Shown in pieces: positions 21,502 through 31,744 of a stretch of DNA of 31,848 bases; position 1 is the stretch's first letter; every line of letters starts with the position of its first letter. This DNA is from Nemertoderma westbladi (lineage: Eukaryota; Xenacoelomorpha; Nemertodermatida; Nemertodermatidae). Both the position numbers and the translations under genes were made by a program. The DNA lies in NCBI GenBank assembly GCA_032718475.1, contig JAUCBJ010005897.1, forward strand, positions 1 to 31,848. The letters run 5' to 3'. The notes under the pieces are model-generated. The model made no database searches, had not been told where the DNA came from, and was given only the letters and a program-made list of their open reading frames with translations.

Positions 21502-22844
21502 CTACTAGGATCGGCATGCTGCATTGCAGCTGCATTTTTAAGAATGCTGTGCCGGCTTGTCAACAAAATTGCACCGCCACAACTCCCTATCACCCATGAC
21601 ATTTGCTAGATCATCCGCATCTTTAAGGCCAGTGTCCTTTAAGATGCGTCTCAAGAAAGTCATGGGCTGTCCACCGCACTGGCTGGTCCTCACGGCGAAA
21701 GCAATGTCCTGCAAAGCGGAGGCGATTTTGTTCTAGTGTCAAGCTTGGGGGAACCAATGAGACACCTCCAATGTTATATAGTGTCTGGTTGGAGATGTGT
21801 GCATTGTACTTGACACAATGTACCCGGCGTAGCATTCTTGTGAATGTGCCATCCAGAGATTTGGTGTCCTCAGCAGTTAGAGCCCAGCATGGACTCCCGT
21901 AGAGGAGTACTGGAACTACTGCTGCTCTAAATAATCGGACCTTAAGTTTCCGATTAATTCTAGGTGACTTCCAAATCCTGGAAAGCCTATTCAAGGCTGC
22001 CCATGCCTTTCCCTTACGTATTCGAAGGTCCTCACCTGACTTCCGGATCCATGATCCCAGGTAACAGAAGTCGTCCACATGCTCAAGCATACCATCCTTT
22101 GAGCTTATGCTCATCCGATCAGAGACTTGCTGAGGACTTTCAAAGTTAACTGTCAGAATTTTGGTCTTTCTGGAGTTAATAAAAAGACCAACACTAGAAG
22201 CAGCATGTTCTAATGAGCTGAGGAGCCGCTGGGCTCCCTCTAATGATTCTGAGAGTACTCCTAAGTCATCAGCAAAGTCTAGATCAGTTAGGTACTTGGC
22301 AGGATTTCCTCGACTTCTGGAGCCAGTAGCTGGAGTTATCATCACCCCATCATCATTATGATGATCTAAGGACATGCGTAGAACATAGTCAACCACAATA
22401 ATGAACAAGAATGGTGCAAGTGTGTCTCCTTGGAGGACGCCCCATAACACTTCAAATGGTTCTGTGTCACCGTCAACAGTAGACACAAATGTTGTCGAAC
22501 CATCGTATACTGATCTGATTGCTGCAATAATTTCATCAGGAATCCCATATAATGAAAGTATGCTGAACATACGTGAGCGAGAGACTGAATCAAAGGCCTT
22601 GAAGAAGTCAACAAAGATAACAGCCAGATGCCTGTCTTTCTTTTTTGATAACTCTTCAATTATCCTTCTAAGTGCCAAAATGGGCTCCATGGTCCCACGA
22701 CCTTTACGGAACCCATTCTGATTTCCACGTAGCAGTCTCTCAATGGGATCCCTGATGCGATTTAATAGAATTCTATTGTATAGTTTTGCAGCAATCGAGA
22801 TCAATGAGATTCCCCGAAAAGAACCATAGAGTGTTAGGTTGCCC
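21502..22844 (-). mobile_element. RTE-like retrotransposon copy A, inserted in the 36-bp array
   Basis: A 1343-bp minus-strand element, 5'-truncated. It is flanked by the 13-bp duplication TACCAGCTGACTA (21489-21501 and 22845-22857) and ends at its 3' side with CCGATCCTAGTAG. A 393-codon frame (22804-21623) is still open. It contains RT motif A (FVDFFKAFDSV), motif B (LQGDTLAPFLF), motif C (LDFADDLG), then YLGSWIRKSG and LLYGSPCWAL. An internal deletion joins REDQPV to RWTAHDF. The endonuclease and RT start are missing, so it is not autonomous. Confidence 0.92.
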
Positions 22845-23608
22845 TACCAGCTGACTAACCTTGGTTGTATGCTCCTGAGCTACCAGCTGACTAACCTTGG
22901 TTGTATACTCCTGAGCTACCAGCTGACTAACCTTGGTTGTATACTCCTGAGCTACCAGCAGACTAACCTTGGTTGTATACTCCTGAGCTACCAGCTGACT
23001 AACCTTGGTTGTATACTCCTGAGCTACCAGCTGACTAACCTTGGTTGTATACTCCTAAGCTACCAGCTGACTAACCTTGGTTGTATACTCCTGAGCTACC
23101 AGCTGACTAACCTTGGTTGTATACTCCTGAGCTACCAGCTGACTAACCTTGGTTGTATACTCCTGAGCTACCAGCTGACTAACCTTGGTTGTATGCTCCT
23201 GGGCTACCAGCTGACTAACCTTGGTTGTATACTCCTGAGCTACCAGCTGACTAACCTTGGTTGTATACTCCTGAGCTACCATCTGACTAACCTTGGTTGT
23301 ATACTCCTGAGCTACCAGCTGACTAACCTTGGTTGTATACTCTTGAGCTACCAGCTGACTAACCTTGGTTGTATACTCCTGAGCTACCAGCTGACTAACC
23401 TTGGTTGTATACTCCTGAGCTACCAGCTGACTAACCTTGGTTGTATACTCCTGAGCTACCAGCTGACTAACCTTGGTTGTATACTCCTGGGCTACCAGCT
23501 GACTAACCTTGGTTGTATACTCCTGGGCTACCAGCAGACTAACCTTGGTTGTATACTCCTGAGCTACCAGCTGACTAACCTTGGTTGTATACTCCTGGGC
23601 TACCATAT
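22845..23608 (-). repeat. 36-bp minisatellite, block adjoining the Eph catalytic exon (~21 units)
   Basis: The first unit is the end of the exon itself: ...GTAGCCCAGGAGTATACAACCAAG before GTTAGTC. Every following unit repeats the last ~24 exon bases and the GTTAGT donor. The frame stays open from the exon for 14 units, until a CTCCTAAGC unit near 23055 gives TAG. Reading through yields tandem [12 protein letters not shown] blocks. Confidence 0.93.
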
Positions 23609-23789
23609 CTTCTAGCGCACGACTCAACCCAAAATCCGCGACTTTACAGACGAGACACTCGTTCACTAATATATTCCGAGCAGCCAGATCTCTGTGAACG
23701 TATCCGATATCAGAGAGGTATTGCATACCGTAGGAAATTCCTCGCAACATTCCAACCAGTTGAATCGCTGTAAATCCCCCATCATTTGC
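23580..23789 (-). CDS. Eph: Eph exon: catalytic loop, DFG and activation loop
   Basis: The acceptor is TTATTTTGCAG before 23789. The 210-nt, phase 0-0 exon reads [18 protein letters not shown] and [14 protein letters not shown] (catalytic Asp and Asn). It continues [14 protein letters not shown] (DFG) and EYTTK, the activation-loop tyrosine. The next exon continues GGKVPLRW, as in Eph kinases (YTTxGGK(I/V)P(I/L)RW). The donor AAG|GTTAGT at 23579 is assumed to be used. Dozens of identical donors follow in the 36-bp array, so the exon end could vary. Confidence 0.93.
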
Positions 23790-24047
23790 CTGCAAAATAA
23801 TATGGTATGTTTATGGATTATATAGCGATACGTCTGGTTGTAAGTTTTATTTGTAAGGGAAATTTGAGTAAAATCATTAATTTATTTATGTATTTCATTG
23901 TGAAGAAAGAAGTAAAAAACATTGCGTTATGAAATAAAAGAAGAGACTATAATAAAACAAGCGCATAGGTCCGCGTCTATTAACGCATGAACTATCTCAT
24001 TGAATAGCTTACTACCAATCTTACTACCAAAAAAATTCACCGGAGAG

Positions 24048-24115
24048 TGGGGTTGAATTCGGTACCTAAAGATTCCAAGTCCCACACTCTACCAACTTCG
24101 CCACTGCGCCTTATG
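24048..24115 (-). repeat. tRNA-derived SINE head or tRNA pseudogene
   Basis: The minus strand reads GGCGCAGTGGCGAAGTTGG followed by TAGAGTG. TGGCGAAGTTGG fits the pol III A box (TRGYNNARNNGG), and CTTGGAA sits where an anticodon loop would be. The B box is degraded (CCGAATTCAACCCC). Stems do not pair well enough for a working tRNA. Confidence 0.5.
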
Positions 24116-24501
24116 AAACCTTATAAAACTAAAACCCAACAGGAAAATAACAACAACAATGTCGAGTGAACTGGAGAAGTTGCATGCAATCGGTAATCAG
24201 CTAACATAATCGAAAGTTTTTGGCCCAGATTAGTGATTTATAATTGTTAAACTCAGTAGATATGAGTTTCAAAGGGATATCAATAACGAACCATTGTATA
24301 AGGAAGACCTGACGACGTAACAAGTTAACCACAGGGAAGCAGCACCACAAACTGATTGCAGATTGCAAGCAACTTCTGGTCTCCAGTGATATATATTTTT
24401 AAAGGTTTTTTTTCTTACAAACCTAACTTTAAAGTTTTATAACATCTACCTTCTCGATTAAATAAATAAAATAATTAAATTGTTAGATTACGAAAACAGG
24501 A

Positions 24502-24581
24502 ATGGCTGTTTGGGTAGGTTGAGTGGTGGCTGGGTGGTATTCCAGTAATGGGAATACCAGTCAACCTACCCATACAGCCAT
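24502..24581. repeat. Near-perfect inverted repeat (hairpin)
   Basis: ATGGCTGTTTGGGTAGGTTGA at 24502-24522 pairs with 24561-24581 at 20 of 21 positions. The interior has a second pair, GGTATTCC and GGGAATACC. It may be a MITE remnant. No coding potential. Confidence 0.7.
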
Positions 24582-24949
24582 ATTATGTTAAATACCTCCC
24601 TTAAGACGGCCTGTCGGACGATCACACAGTTTAATAAAAGGAATGGCTGGAATGAACGATACTTTTGAATAAATTGTAACCGTTTTATGATTCTTTAACT
24701 TTGTACAAGGAATTATTTTTCATTTCGAATAAAACAAATTCAGCAAATTTTTTTGCAGCCTATTTTTACGACATTTCCCATAATAAAAAACAGGTAAATT
24801 TATTTAATAGTTAAAATAATGTACGAAATTGCGGGGAATTTAAAAACAAGTATCCCAGTCAAATTGTAAAGAAATAGTGTCTATATCTATGTTACAAGCT
24901 ACACATATCTGGTATTCTAGGCCCTGATAAAATGATTATTTTAACTCAC

Positions 24950-25218
24950 CCGGAGGAATTGATCTAAAGACCCATTCTCCATATACTCTGTTACTATCAT
25001 TACGGGTTGGCATTTAGTAACGACCCCCTCCAGATGAATGACATTGGCGTGGTGGAACTGCCCCATAATGCTGGCCTCCAACAGAAAGTCTCGCAGATTT
25101 TTATCCGAAGAACCGACTTTTAGAGTTTTCAGGGCGATTTTTTTGGTCACGGATTTGGTCGTGTCGAATATGTGGTCGCCGGTAGTAAATGAACCCCGAT
25201 AGACGTCGCCGAATTCAC
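24950..25218 (-). CDS. Eph: Eph exon: kinase N-lobe
   Basis: The acceptor is TATATTTAAG before 25218, and the donor CGG|GTGAGT. With the preceding exon's last G it completes the glycine loop: IGAG + EFGDVYRG. The exon carries the ATP-binding lysine in IALKTLK, the helix-C glutamate in [22 protein letters not shown], and the hinge [16 protein letters not shown] with a threonine gatekeeper. It is 269 nt, phase 1 to 0. All residues needed for catalysis in this lobe are present. Confidence 0.93.
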
Positions 25219-25399
25219 CTTAAATATAAACATAAAATAAAAATGAGAGATGTAAGAGAAAGATAGTAAAATTACTTTATTTCAACTTAATATATTCGCG
25301 TATCACTTTATATCATTGGTATCACATTCATATTGTTTGTCTGAGCTATTTTGCAATGATATTCCATGACAGTATAACAGGGCGCTAATCTGCCCTATA

Positions 25400-28300
25400 A
25401 GGGGTGCATTCTATAATATTTGTAGGACACTAACAGCACCTATGGTGCATTCTATAATATTTGTAGGACACTAACCTGCACCTATTGTGCTCTCTATAAT
25501 ACTTGTAGGACACAAACCAGCACCTATGGTGCTCTCTATAATATTTGTAGGAAACAAACCAGCACCTATGGTGCTCTCTATAATACTTGTAGGACACAAA
25601 CCAGCACCTATGGTGCTCTCTATAATACTTGTAGGACACAAACCAGCACCTATGGTGCTCTCTATAATACTTGTAGGACACAAACCAGCACCTATGGTGC
25701 TCTCTATAATACTTGTAGGACACAAACCAGCACCTATGGTGCTCTCTATAATACTTGTAGGACACAAACCAGCACCTATGGTGCTCTCTATAATACTTGT
25801 AGGACACAAACCAGCACCTATGGTGCTCTCTATAATACTTGTAGGACACAAACCAGCACCTATGGTGCTCTCTATAATATTTGTAGGAAACAAACCAGCA
25901 CCTATGGTGCTCTCTATAATACTTGTAGGACACAAACCAGCACCTATGGTGCTCTCTATAATACTTGTAGGACACAAACCAGCACCTATGGTGCTCTCTA
26001 TAATACTTGTAGGACACAAACCAGCACCTATGGTGCTCTCTATAATACTTGTAGGACACAAACCAGCACCTATGGTGCTCTCTATAATACTTGTAGGACA
26101 CAAACCAGCACCTATGGTGCTCTCTATAATACTTGTAGGACACAAACCAGCACCTATGGTGCTCTCTATAATACTTGTAGGACACAAACCAGCACCTATG
26201 GTGCTCTCTATAATACTTGTAGGACACAAACCAGCACCTATGGTGCTCTCTATAATATTTGTAGGAAACAAACCAGCACCTATGGTGCTCTCTATAATAC
26301 TTGTAGGACACAAACCAGCACCTATGGTGCTCTCTATAATACTTGTAGGACACAAACCAGCACCTATGGTGCTCTCTATAATACTTGTAGGACACAAACC
26401 AGCACCTATGGTGCTCTCTATAATACTTGTAGGACACAAACCAGCACCTATGGTGCTCTCTATAATACTTGTAGGACACAAACCAGCACCTATGGTGCTC
26501 TCTATAATATTTGTAGGACACAAACCAGCACCTATGGTGCACTCTATAATACTTGTAGGACACAAACCAGCACCTATGGTGCTCTCTATAATACTTGTAG
26601 GACACAAACCTGCATCTATGGTGCTCTCTATAATACTTGTAGGACACAAACCAGCACCTATGGTGCTCTCTATAATACTTGTAGGACACAAACCAGCACC
26701 TATGGTGCTCTCTATAATACTTGTAGGACACAAACCAGCACCTATGGTGCTCTCTATAATACTTGTAGGACACAAACCAGCACCTATGGTGCTCTCTATA
26801 ATACTTGTAGGACACAAACCTGCACCTATGGTGCTCTCTATAATACTTGTAGGACACAAACCAGCACCTATGGTGCTCTCTATAATACTTGTAGGACACA
26901 AACCAGCACCTATGGTGCTCTCTATAATACTTGTAGGACACAAACCAGCACCTATGGTGCTCTCTATAATACTTGTAGGACACAAACCAGCACCTATGGT
27001 GCTCTCTATAATACTTGTAGGACACAAACCTGCACCTATGGTGCTCTCTATAATATTTGTAGGACACTAACCAGCACCTATGGTGCTCTCTATAATACTT
27101 GTAGGACACAAACCAGCACCTATGGTGCTCTCTATAATATTTGTAGGACACAAACCAGCACCTATGGTGCTCTCTATAATACTTGTAGGACACAAACCAG
27201 CACCTATGGTGCTCTCTATAATACTTGTAGGACACAAACCAGCACCTATGGTGCTCTCTATAATACTTGTAGGACACAAACCAGCACCTATGGTGCTCTC
27301 TATAATACTTGTAGGACACAAACCAGCACCTATGGTGCTCTCTATAATACTTGTAGGACACAAACCAGCACCTATGGTGCTCTCTATAATATTTGTAGGA
27401 CACAAACCAGCACCTATGGTGCACTCTATAATACTTGTAGGACACAAACCAGCACCTATGGTGCTCTCTATAATACTTGTAGGACACAAACCAGCACCTA
27501 TGGTGCTCTCTATAATACTTGTAGGACACAAACCTGCATCTATGGTGCTCTCTATAATATTTGTAGGACACTAACCTGCACCTATGGTGCTATCTATAAT
27601 ATTTGTAGGACACAAACCAGCACCTATGGTGCTCTCTATAATATTTGTAGGAAACAAACCAGCACCTATGGTGCTCTCTATAATACTTGTAGGACACAAA
27701 CCAGCACCTATGGTGCTCTCTATAATACTTGTAGGACACAAACCAGCACCTATGGTGCTCTCTATAATACTTGTAGGACACAAACCTGCATCTATGGTGC
27801 TCTCTATAATACTTGTAGGACACAAACCAGCACCTATGGTGCTCTCTATAATACTTGTAGGACACAAACCTGCACCTATGGTGCTCTCTATAATACTTGT
27901 AGGACACAAACCAGCACCTATGGTGCTCTCTATAATACTTGTAGGACACTAACAGCACCTATGGTGCACTCTATAATATTTGTAGGACACTAACAGCACC
28001 TATGGTGCACTCTATAACACTTATAGGACACAAACCAGCACTTATGGTGCACTCTATAATATTTGTAGGACAGAAACCAGCACCTATGGTGCACTCTATA
28101 ATATTTGTAGGACACTAACAGCACCTATGGTGCACTCTATAACACTTATAGGACACAAACCAGCACTTATGGTGCACTCTATAATATTTGTAGGACACAA
28201 ACCAGCACCTATGGTGCTCTCTATAATACTTGTAGGACACAAACCAGCACCTATGGTGCTCTCTATAATACTTGTAGGACACAAACCAGCACCTATGGTG

Positions 28301-28556
28301 CACTCTATAACACTTATAGGACACAAACCAGCACTTATGGTGCACTCTATAATATTTGTAGGACACAAACCAGCACCTATGGTGCACTCTATAATACTTG
28401 TAGGACACAAACCAGCACTTATGGTGCACTCTATAATATTTGTAGGACACAAACCGGCACCTATGGTGCACTCTATAATATTTGTAGGACACAAACCAGC
28501 ACCTATGGTGCTCTCTATAATACTTGTAGGACACAAACCAGCACCTATGGCGCAAT
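25400..28556 (-). repeat. 42-bp minisatellite made of exon end plus 5' splice site (~75 units)
   Basis: On the minus strand the unit reads ATAGAGAGCACCATAGGTGC + TG|GTTTGTGTCCTACAAGTATT. The juxtamembrane exon ends ATAGAGTGCACCATAGGTGC + AG|GTAAGTGTCC, so each unit repeats about 22 exon bases and the donor region. Edge units keep AG|GTTAGT, while core units are homogenised to TG|GTTTGT. 42 bp is 14 codons, and the exon frame (ESTIGAGLCPTSII) is open through long stretches. Very long open frames on both strands result from this. A few units next to the exon (30461-30560) are separated from the main block by retrotransposon copy B. Confidence 0.93.
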
Positions 28557-30449
28557 ACACAAGGCACAGAAAGAGTCCCGACTCAAACAGACTACAGCGG
28601 CCAAGAATGCAGTTAAGGCTGCATCTAGGTCCCTGAACATGCAGTACTCTGTTAATCTACAGGAGCTAATAAACCAACAGGTTGATGCCATCAATGATGC
28701 TGACGACAGCAGGCAATCATCCCAGGCATGGAAATCGATCAACTTGCTTACTGGGCGGAAAAGCCAACCAACCACCAAGGTTAAGGCTGAATCACCAGCC
28801 AATCGCCTCAATGGTTGGAAGGCCCACTTTGAAAAGCTCCTCAATAATGACAGGGTATTGCCTGATAACTTTATAGAAGTAAAAGTGTCTGAGTCTGTAC
28901 TCCCAGATATTCCCATTGGTGATATCTCCTTTGCAGAAGTGAAGGATGTTGCAAAGAGCATTAAGACCAATCGTGCCAGTGGAGTAGATGGTGTTCCCCC
29001 TGAGGTCTTTAAAATACCTGAGTGTTTAAAGCTCATCTATCCCATCATAGTAGACATGTACCGAACAACAAGAGTCCCACAAGAAATGAAAACAAATAAG
29101 TTGGTGCCAGTTCCCAAGAAGGGCAACCTAACACTCTATGGTTCTTTTCGGGGAATCTCATTGATCTCGATTGCTGCAAAGCTATACAATAGATTCTATT
29201 AAATCGCATCAGGGATCCCATTGAGAGACTGCTCCGTGGAAATCAGAATGGGTTCCGTAAAGGTCGTGGGACCATGGAGCCCATATTGGCATTTAGAAGG
29301 ATAATTGAAGAATTATCAAAAAAGAAAGACAGGCATCTGGCTGTTATCTTTGTTGACTTTTTCAAGGCCTTTGATTCAGTCTCTCGCTCACGTATGTTCA
29401 GCATACTTTCATTATATGGGATTCCTGATGAAATTATTGCAGCAATCAGATCAGTATACGATGGTTCGACAACATTTGTGTCTACTGTTGACGGTGACAC
29501 AGAACCATTTGAAGTGTTATGGGGTGTCCTCCAGGGAGACACACTGGCACCATTCTTGTTCATAATTGTTGTTGACTATGTTCTACGCATGTCCTTAGAT
29601 CATCATAATGATGATGGGGTGATGATAACTCCACCTACTGGCTCCAGAAGTCGAGGAAAGCCTGCCAATTACCTAACTGATCTAGACTTTGCTGATGACT
29701 TAGGAGTACACTCAGAATCACTAGAGGAGCCCAACGGCTCCTCAGCTCATTCGAACATGCTGCTTCTAGTGTTGGTCTTTTTATTAACTCCAGAAAGACC
29801 AAAATTTTGACAGTTAACTAGTCCTCAGAAAGACTCTGATTTCTGTTACCTGGGATCATGGATCCGGAAGTCAGGTGAGGACCTTGGAATACGTAAGGGA
29901 AAGGCATGGGCAGCCTTGAATAGGCTTTCCAGGATTTGGAAGTCACCGAGAATTAATCGGAAACTTAAGGTCCGATTATTTAGAGCAGCTGTAGTTCCAG
30001 TACTCCTCTATGGGAGTCCATGCTGGGCTCTAACTGCTGAGGACACCAAATCTCTGGATGGCACATTCACAAGAATGCTACGCCGGGTTCATTGTGTCAA
30101 GTACAATGCACACATCTCCAACCAGACAATATATAACATTGGAGGTGTCTCATTGGTTCCCCCAAGCTTGACACTAGAACAAAATCGCCTCCGCTTTGCA
30201 GGACATTGCTTTCGCCGTGAGGACCAGTCAGTGCTTAATCTTGTACTTTGGCAGCCTCATGGAGTGAATAAGCATGGTGGACAGCCCATGACTTTCTTGA
30301 GACGCATCTTAAAGGACACTGCCCTTGAAGATGCGGATGATCTAGCGAATATCATGGGTGATAGGGAGTTGTGGTGGTGCAATTTTGTCGATAAGCCGGC
30401 ACAGCATTCTTAAAAATGCAGCTGCAATGCAGCATGCCGATCCTAGTAG
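28557..30449 (+). mobile_element. RTE-like retrotransposon copy B, inserted in the 42-bp array
   Basis: An 1893-bp plus-strand element flanked by the 11-bp duplication TATGGCGCAAT (28546-28556 and 30450-30460), with a 3' end CCGATCCTAGTAG identical to copy A. It is 5'-truncated but longer than copy A. It includes the region before RT (WKAHFEKLLNN, KTNRASGVDGVPPEVFK), LVPVPKKGN and FRGISL. A one-base deletion near 29193 breaks the frame. Further segments carry VDFFKAFDSV, LQGDTLAPF and LDFADDLG. A second frame change occurs near 29730, and there is a deletion near 29820. The C-terminal segment 29916-30413 is open (LLYGSPCWAL, LRFAGHCFRRED). It is a dead copy. Confidence 0.92.
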
Positions 30450-30460
30450 TATGGCGCAAT

Positions 30461-30560
30461 CTATACACTTATCGATTGTAGGACACAAACCAGCACCTAT
30501 GGTGCTCTCGATAAAAACTTGTGGATTTTAGGACACTTACCTGCACCTATGGTGCACTCT
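30461..30560 (-). repeat. 42-bp array, exon-proximal remnant
   Basis: About two diverged units lie between retrotransposon copy B and the juxtamembrane exon. One reads GAGAGCACCATAGGTGCTGG and the other overlaps the exon's own end. They link the array directly to the exon from which it arose. Confidence 0.8.
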
Positions 30561-30669
30561 ATCTTTATATTTTTAACATCGAGTTCGGTCGCGAACTCCT
30601 TTACAGCTTGTCCAGGATCCTCGTAATTGCTCGGATCAACGTACGGTCTGAGTCCCATAGGAAACTTAA
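30541..30669 (-). CDS. Eph: Eph exon: juxtamembrane segment and start of glycine loop
   Basis: The acceptor is TTTATTTAG before 30669, and the donor GCAG|GTAAGT at 30540. The 129-nt, phase 1-1 exon reads VKFPMGLRPYVDPSNYEDP, QAVKEFATELD and IECTIGAG. The paired tyrosines in YVDPSNYEDP are the Eph juxtamembrane regulatory phosphosites. The final IGAG is the first half of the ATP-binding loop, completed as EFGDV in the next exon. The last 22 bases and donor are the seed of the 42-bp minisatellite. Confidence 0.93.
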
Positions 30670-30929
30670 CTAAATAAACAAATATAAATAAATTAAATAG
30701 TTTAATAACTAGTACATTTTATTGGAAACATAAATACTAATAAATTTCTAAACGAATATATTTGCTTAGCATATTGAACACGTAATTTTAATCATTAGAG
30801 GTATGGGAAAGTTGTCAAAAATTTGTTAAGCCTCAATAACCTATAATTTCCTGAATTTCGGTAAAATCGTGTAAAGAAGACCTTAAAGAAGTAACTGTTT
30901 CTTTACTCGAAGTCAATACAATACCTAAC

Positions 30930-31112
30930 CTTCTCCATTCGAATAACCCAGCATAAGTTTCCTTTCATCCGACATGGTTTTATAACCTTTCCGTTTCTTG
31001 AAGACGACAACAATAATAACAACAACAATAACCAGTAGTACGATTAGAGCAATCACGGATACTATGATTATAACTCGCTGATTGGCTGGCGCCATTAACG
31101 GCGGGTTTAGTT
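30930..31112 (-). CDS. Eph: Eph exon: transmembrane helix
   Basis: The acceptor is TATTCTAG before 31112, and the donor GAAG|GTTAGG at 30929. A 183-nt, phase 1-1 exon. After a short extracellular stem (LNPPLMAPANQR) comes a run of about 25 Ile/Val/Leu residues, then the basic stop-transfer KKRK and a cytoplasmic segment (KTMSDERKLMLGYSNGE). Its position between FN3 and the YEDP exon fits a type I single-pass receptor. Confidence 0.92.
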
Positions 31113-31462
31113 CTAGAATATAATAAATAAGTTGAATAACCAGTTGTAACTCAATTAAAAAATAAATTTCGTCAAAAATTGTAAAATTAAATATCTTTAT
31201 ATCTTAGAGAGGGTGAACTCATTCCATCACGCAGTGGGCCTGATAGTCCCTGGTTCAATCCTGGTTCCCGTCAGATACAATGTGGCGCCCATACAACGTT
31301 AAGGAAACCTGGTTTCTGCTGGTGGGAGTAGTATGTAAAGCATTGTAAAGTAAGTGTAATCAACATTGGGAGTTAAAGTGGCACTCTGACTACAGTTTTG
31401 TTGATACCTCTGTTGGTTGGTGGTGTGATTCACGTTCACCGACGACTCGGACACTAACTAAC
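31113..31462. other. Eph intron with SINE-like insertion
   Basis: A 350-bp intron. GGTTCAATCC at 31252-31261 (plus) matches the pol III B-box consensus, preceded by GCAGTGGGCCTGATAGTCCC. The segment up to about 31370 may be a tRNA-derived SINE. A clear A box is not visible, so this is tentative. Confidence 0.4.
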
Positions 31463-31744
31463 CGGATTCCTGCGTCGACACAATACGACTGAACCTCCCG
31501 AATGAACCGCCCTGGACGTCCACCGCCACTTGGAACCCATACTGCGACTCGGTTTCGAGGTCCGTTAGTGTAATAGTCGTTGCGTTCGTGTGTCTGTCCG
31601 AGTAAATATTCTTCCCCAAAGACTGTCGGACAATCCGGACGGTGTAACCGACAATCTCGACGCCATCAGTGTCGGGTGGGGCGTCCCACGCCAAGGAGAC
31701 ACTACCGAGAGTGTGGTTGACGATTCGGAGATTGTTTACAGCGA
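31463..31744 (-). CDS. Eph: Eph exon: membrane-proximal fibronectin type III domain
   Basis: The acceptor is CCCTCCTCTTAG before 31744 and the donor is TCCG|GTTAGT. The exon is 282 nt (94 codons) and phase 1-1, the symmetric phase typical of FN3 exons. It shows the FN3 framework: SVSLAWDAPPD (strand B Trp), GYTVRIVR (strand C Tyr), TTITLTDLETESQYGFQVAV (strand E Leu and strand F Tyr). The next exon downstream encodes the membrane helix, so this is the second FN3 of an Eph. Sequence upstream to 31848 is intron. Confidence 0.9.

Larger units (their letters stand above)
23790..24949. other. Eph intron (N-lobe to catalytic-loop exons)
   Basis: A 1.16-kb intron with no minisatellite. It contains a tRNA-like SINE relic (24048-24115), a copy of the GGGAAGCAGCACCACAAACT word (about 24333) also found in the 1.62-kb array, and a near-perfect inverted repeat (24502-24581). 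Confidence 0.6.
15905..31744 (-). other. Eph: Eph receptor tyrosine kinase gene (3' part; 8 exons seen)
   Basis: The minus-strand gene model joins the segments 31744-31463, 31112-30930, 30669-30541, 25218-24950, 23789-23580, 20330-20181, 19760-19573 and 16181-15905. All junctions have AG/GT borders and matching phases (1,1,1,0,0,0,2). The product order is FN3, transmembrane helix, juxtamembrane YVDP..NYEDP, kinase, SAM, which is diagnostic of Eph receptors binding membrane-bound ephrins. The joined part is about 560 residues. The ligand-binding, Cys-rich and first FN3 exons should lie upstream of 31848. The gene is enlarged by tandem repeats and retrotransposons in its introns. Exon sequences themselves show no frameshift, so it is probably functional. 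Confidence 0.93.

Noticed and set aside
24048-24115. Functional tRNA gene
   Set aside because: The A box is good, but the B box and the stems are degraded. More likely a SINE head or a pseudogene.
25430-27571. Very long open frames of 500-700 codons on both strands
   Set aside because: They arise because the 42-bp unit has no stop in several frames. They have no independent start context or domain, and they overlap each other on both strands.
20538-28556. CRISPR array
   Set aside because: The repeats are contiguous with no variable spacers, and the gene context is animal.
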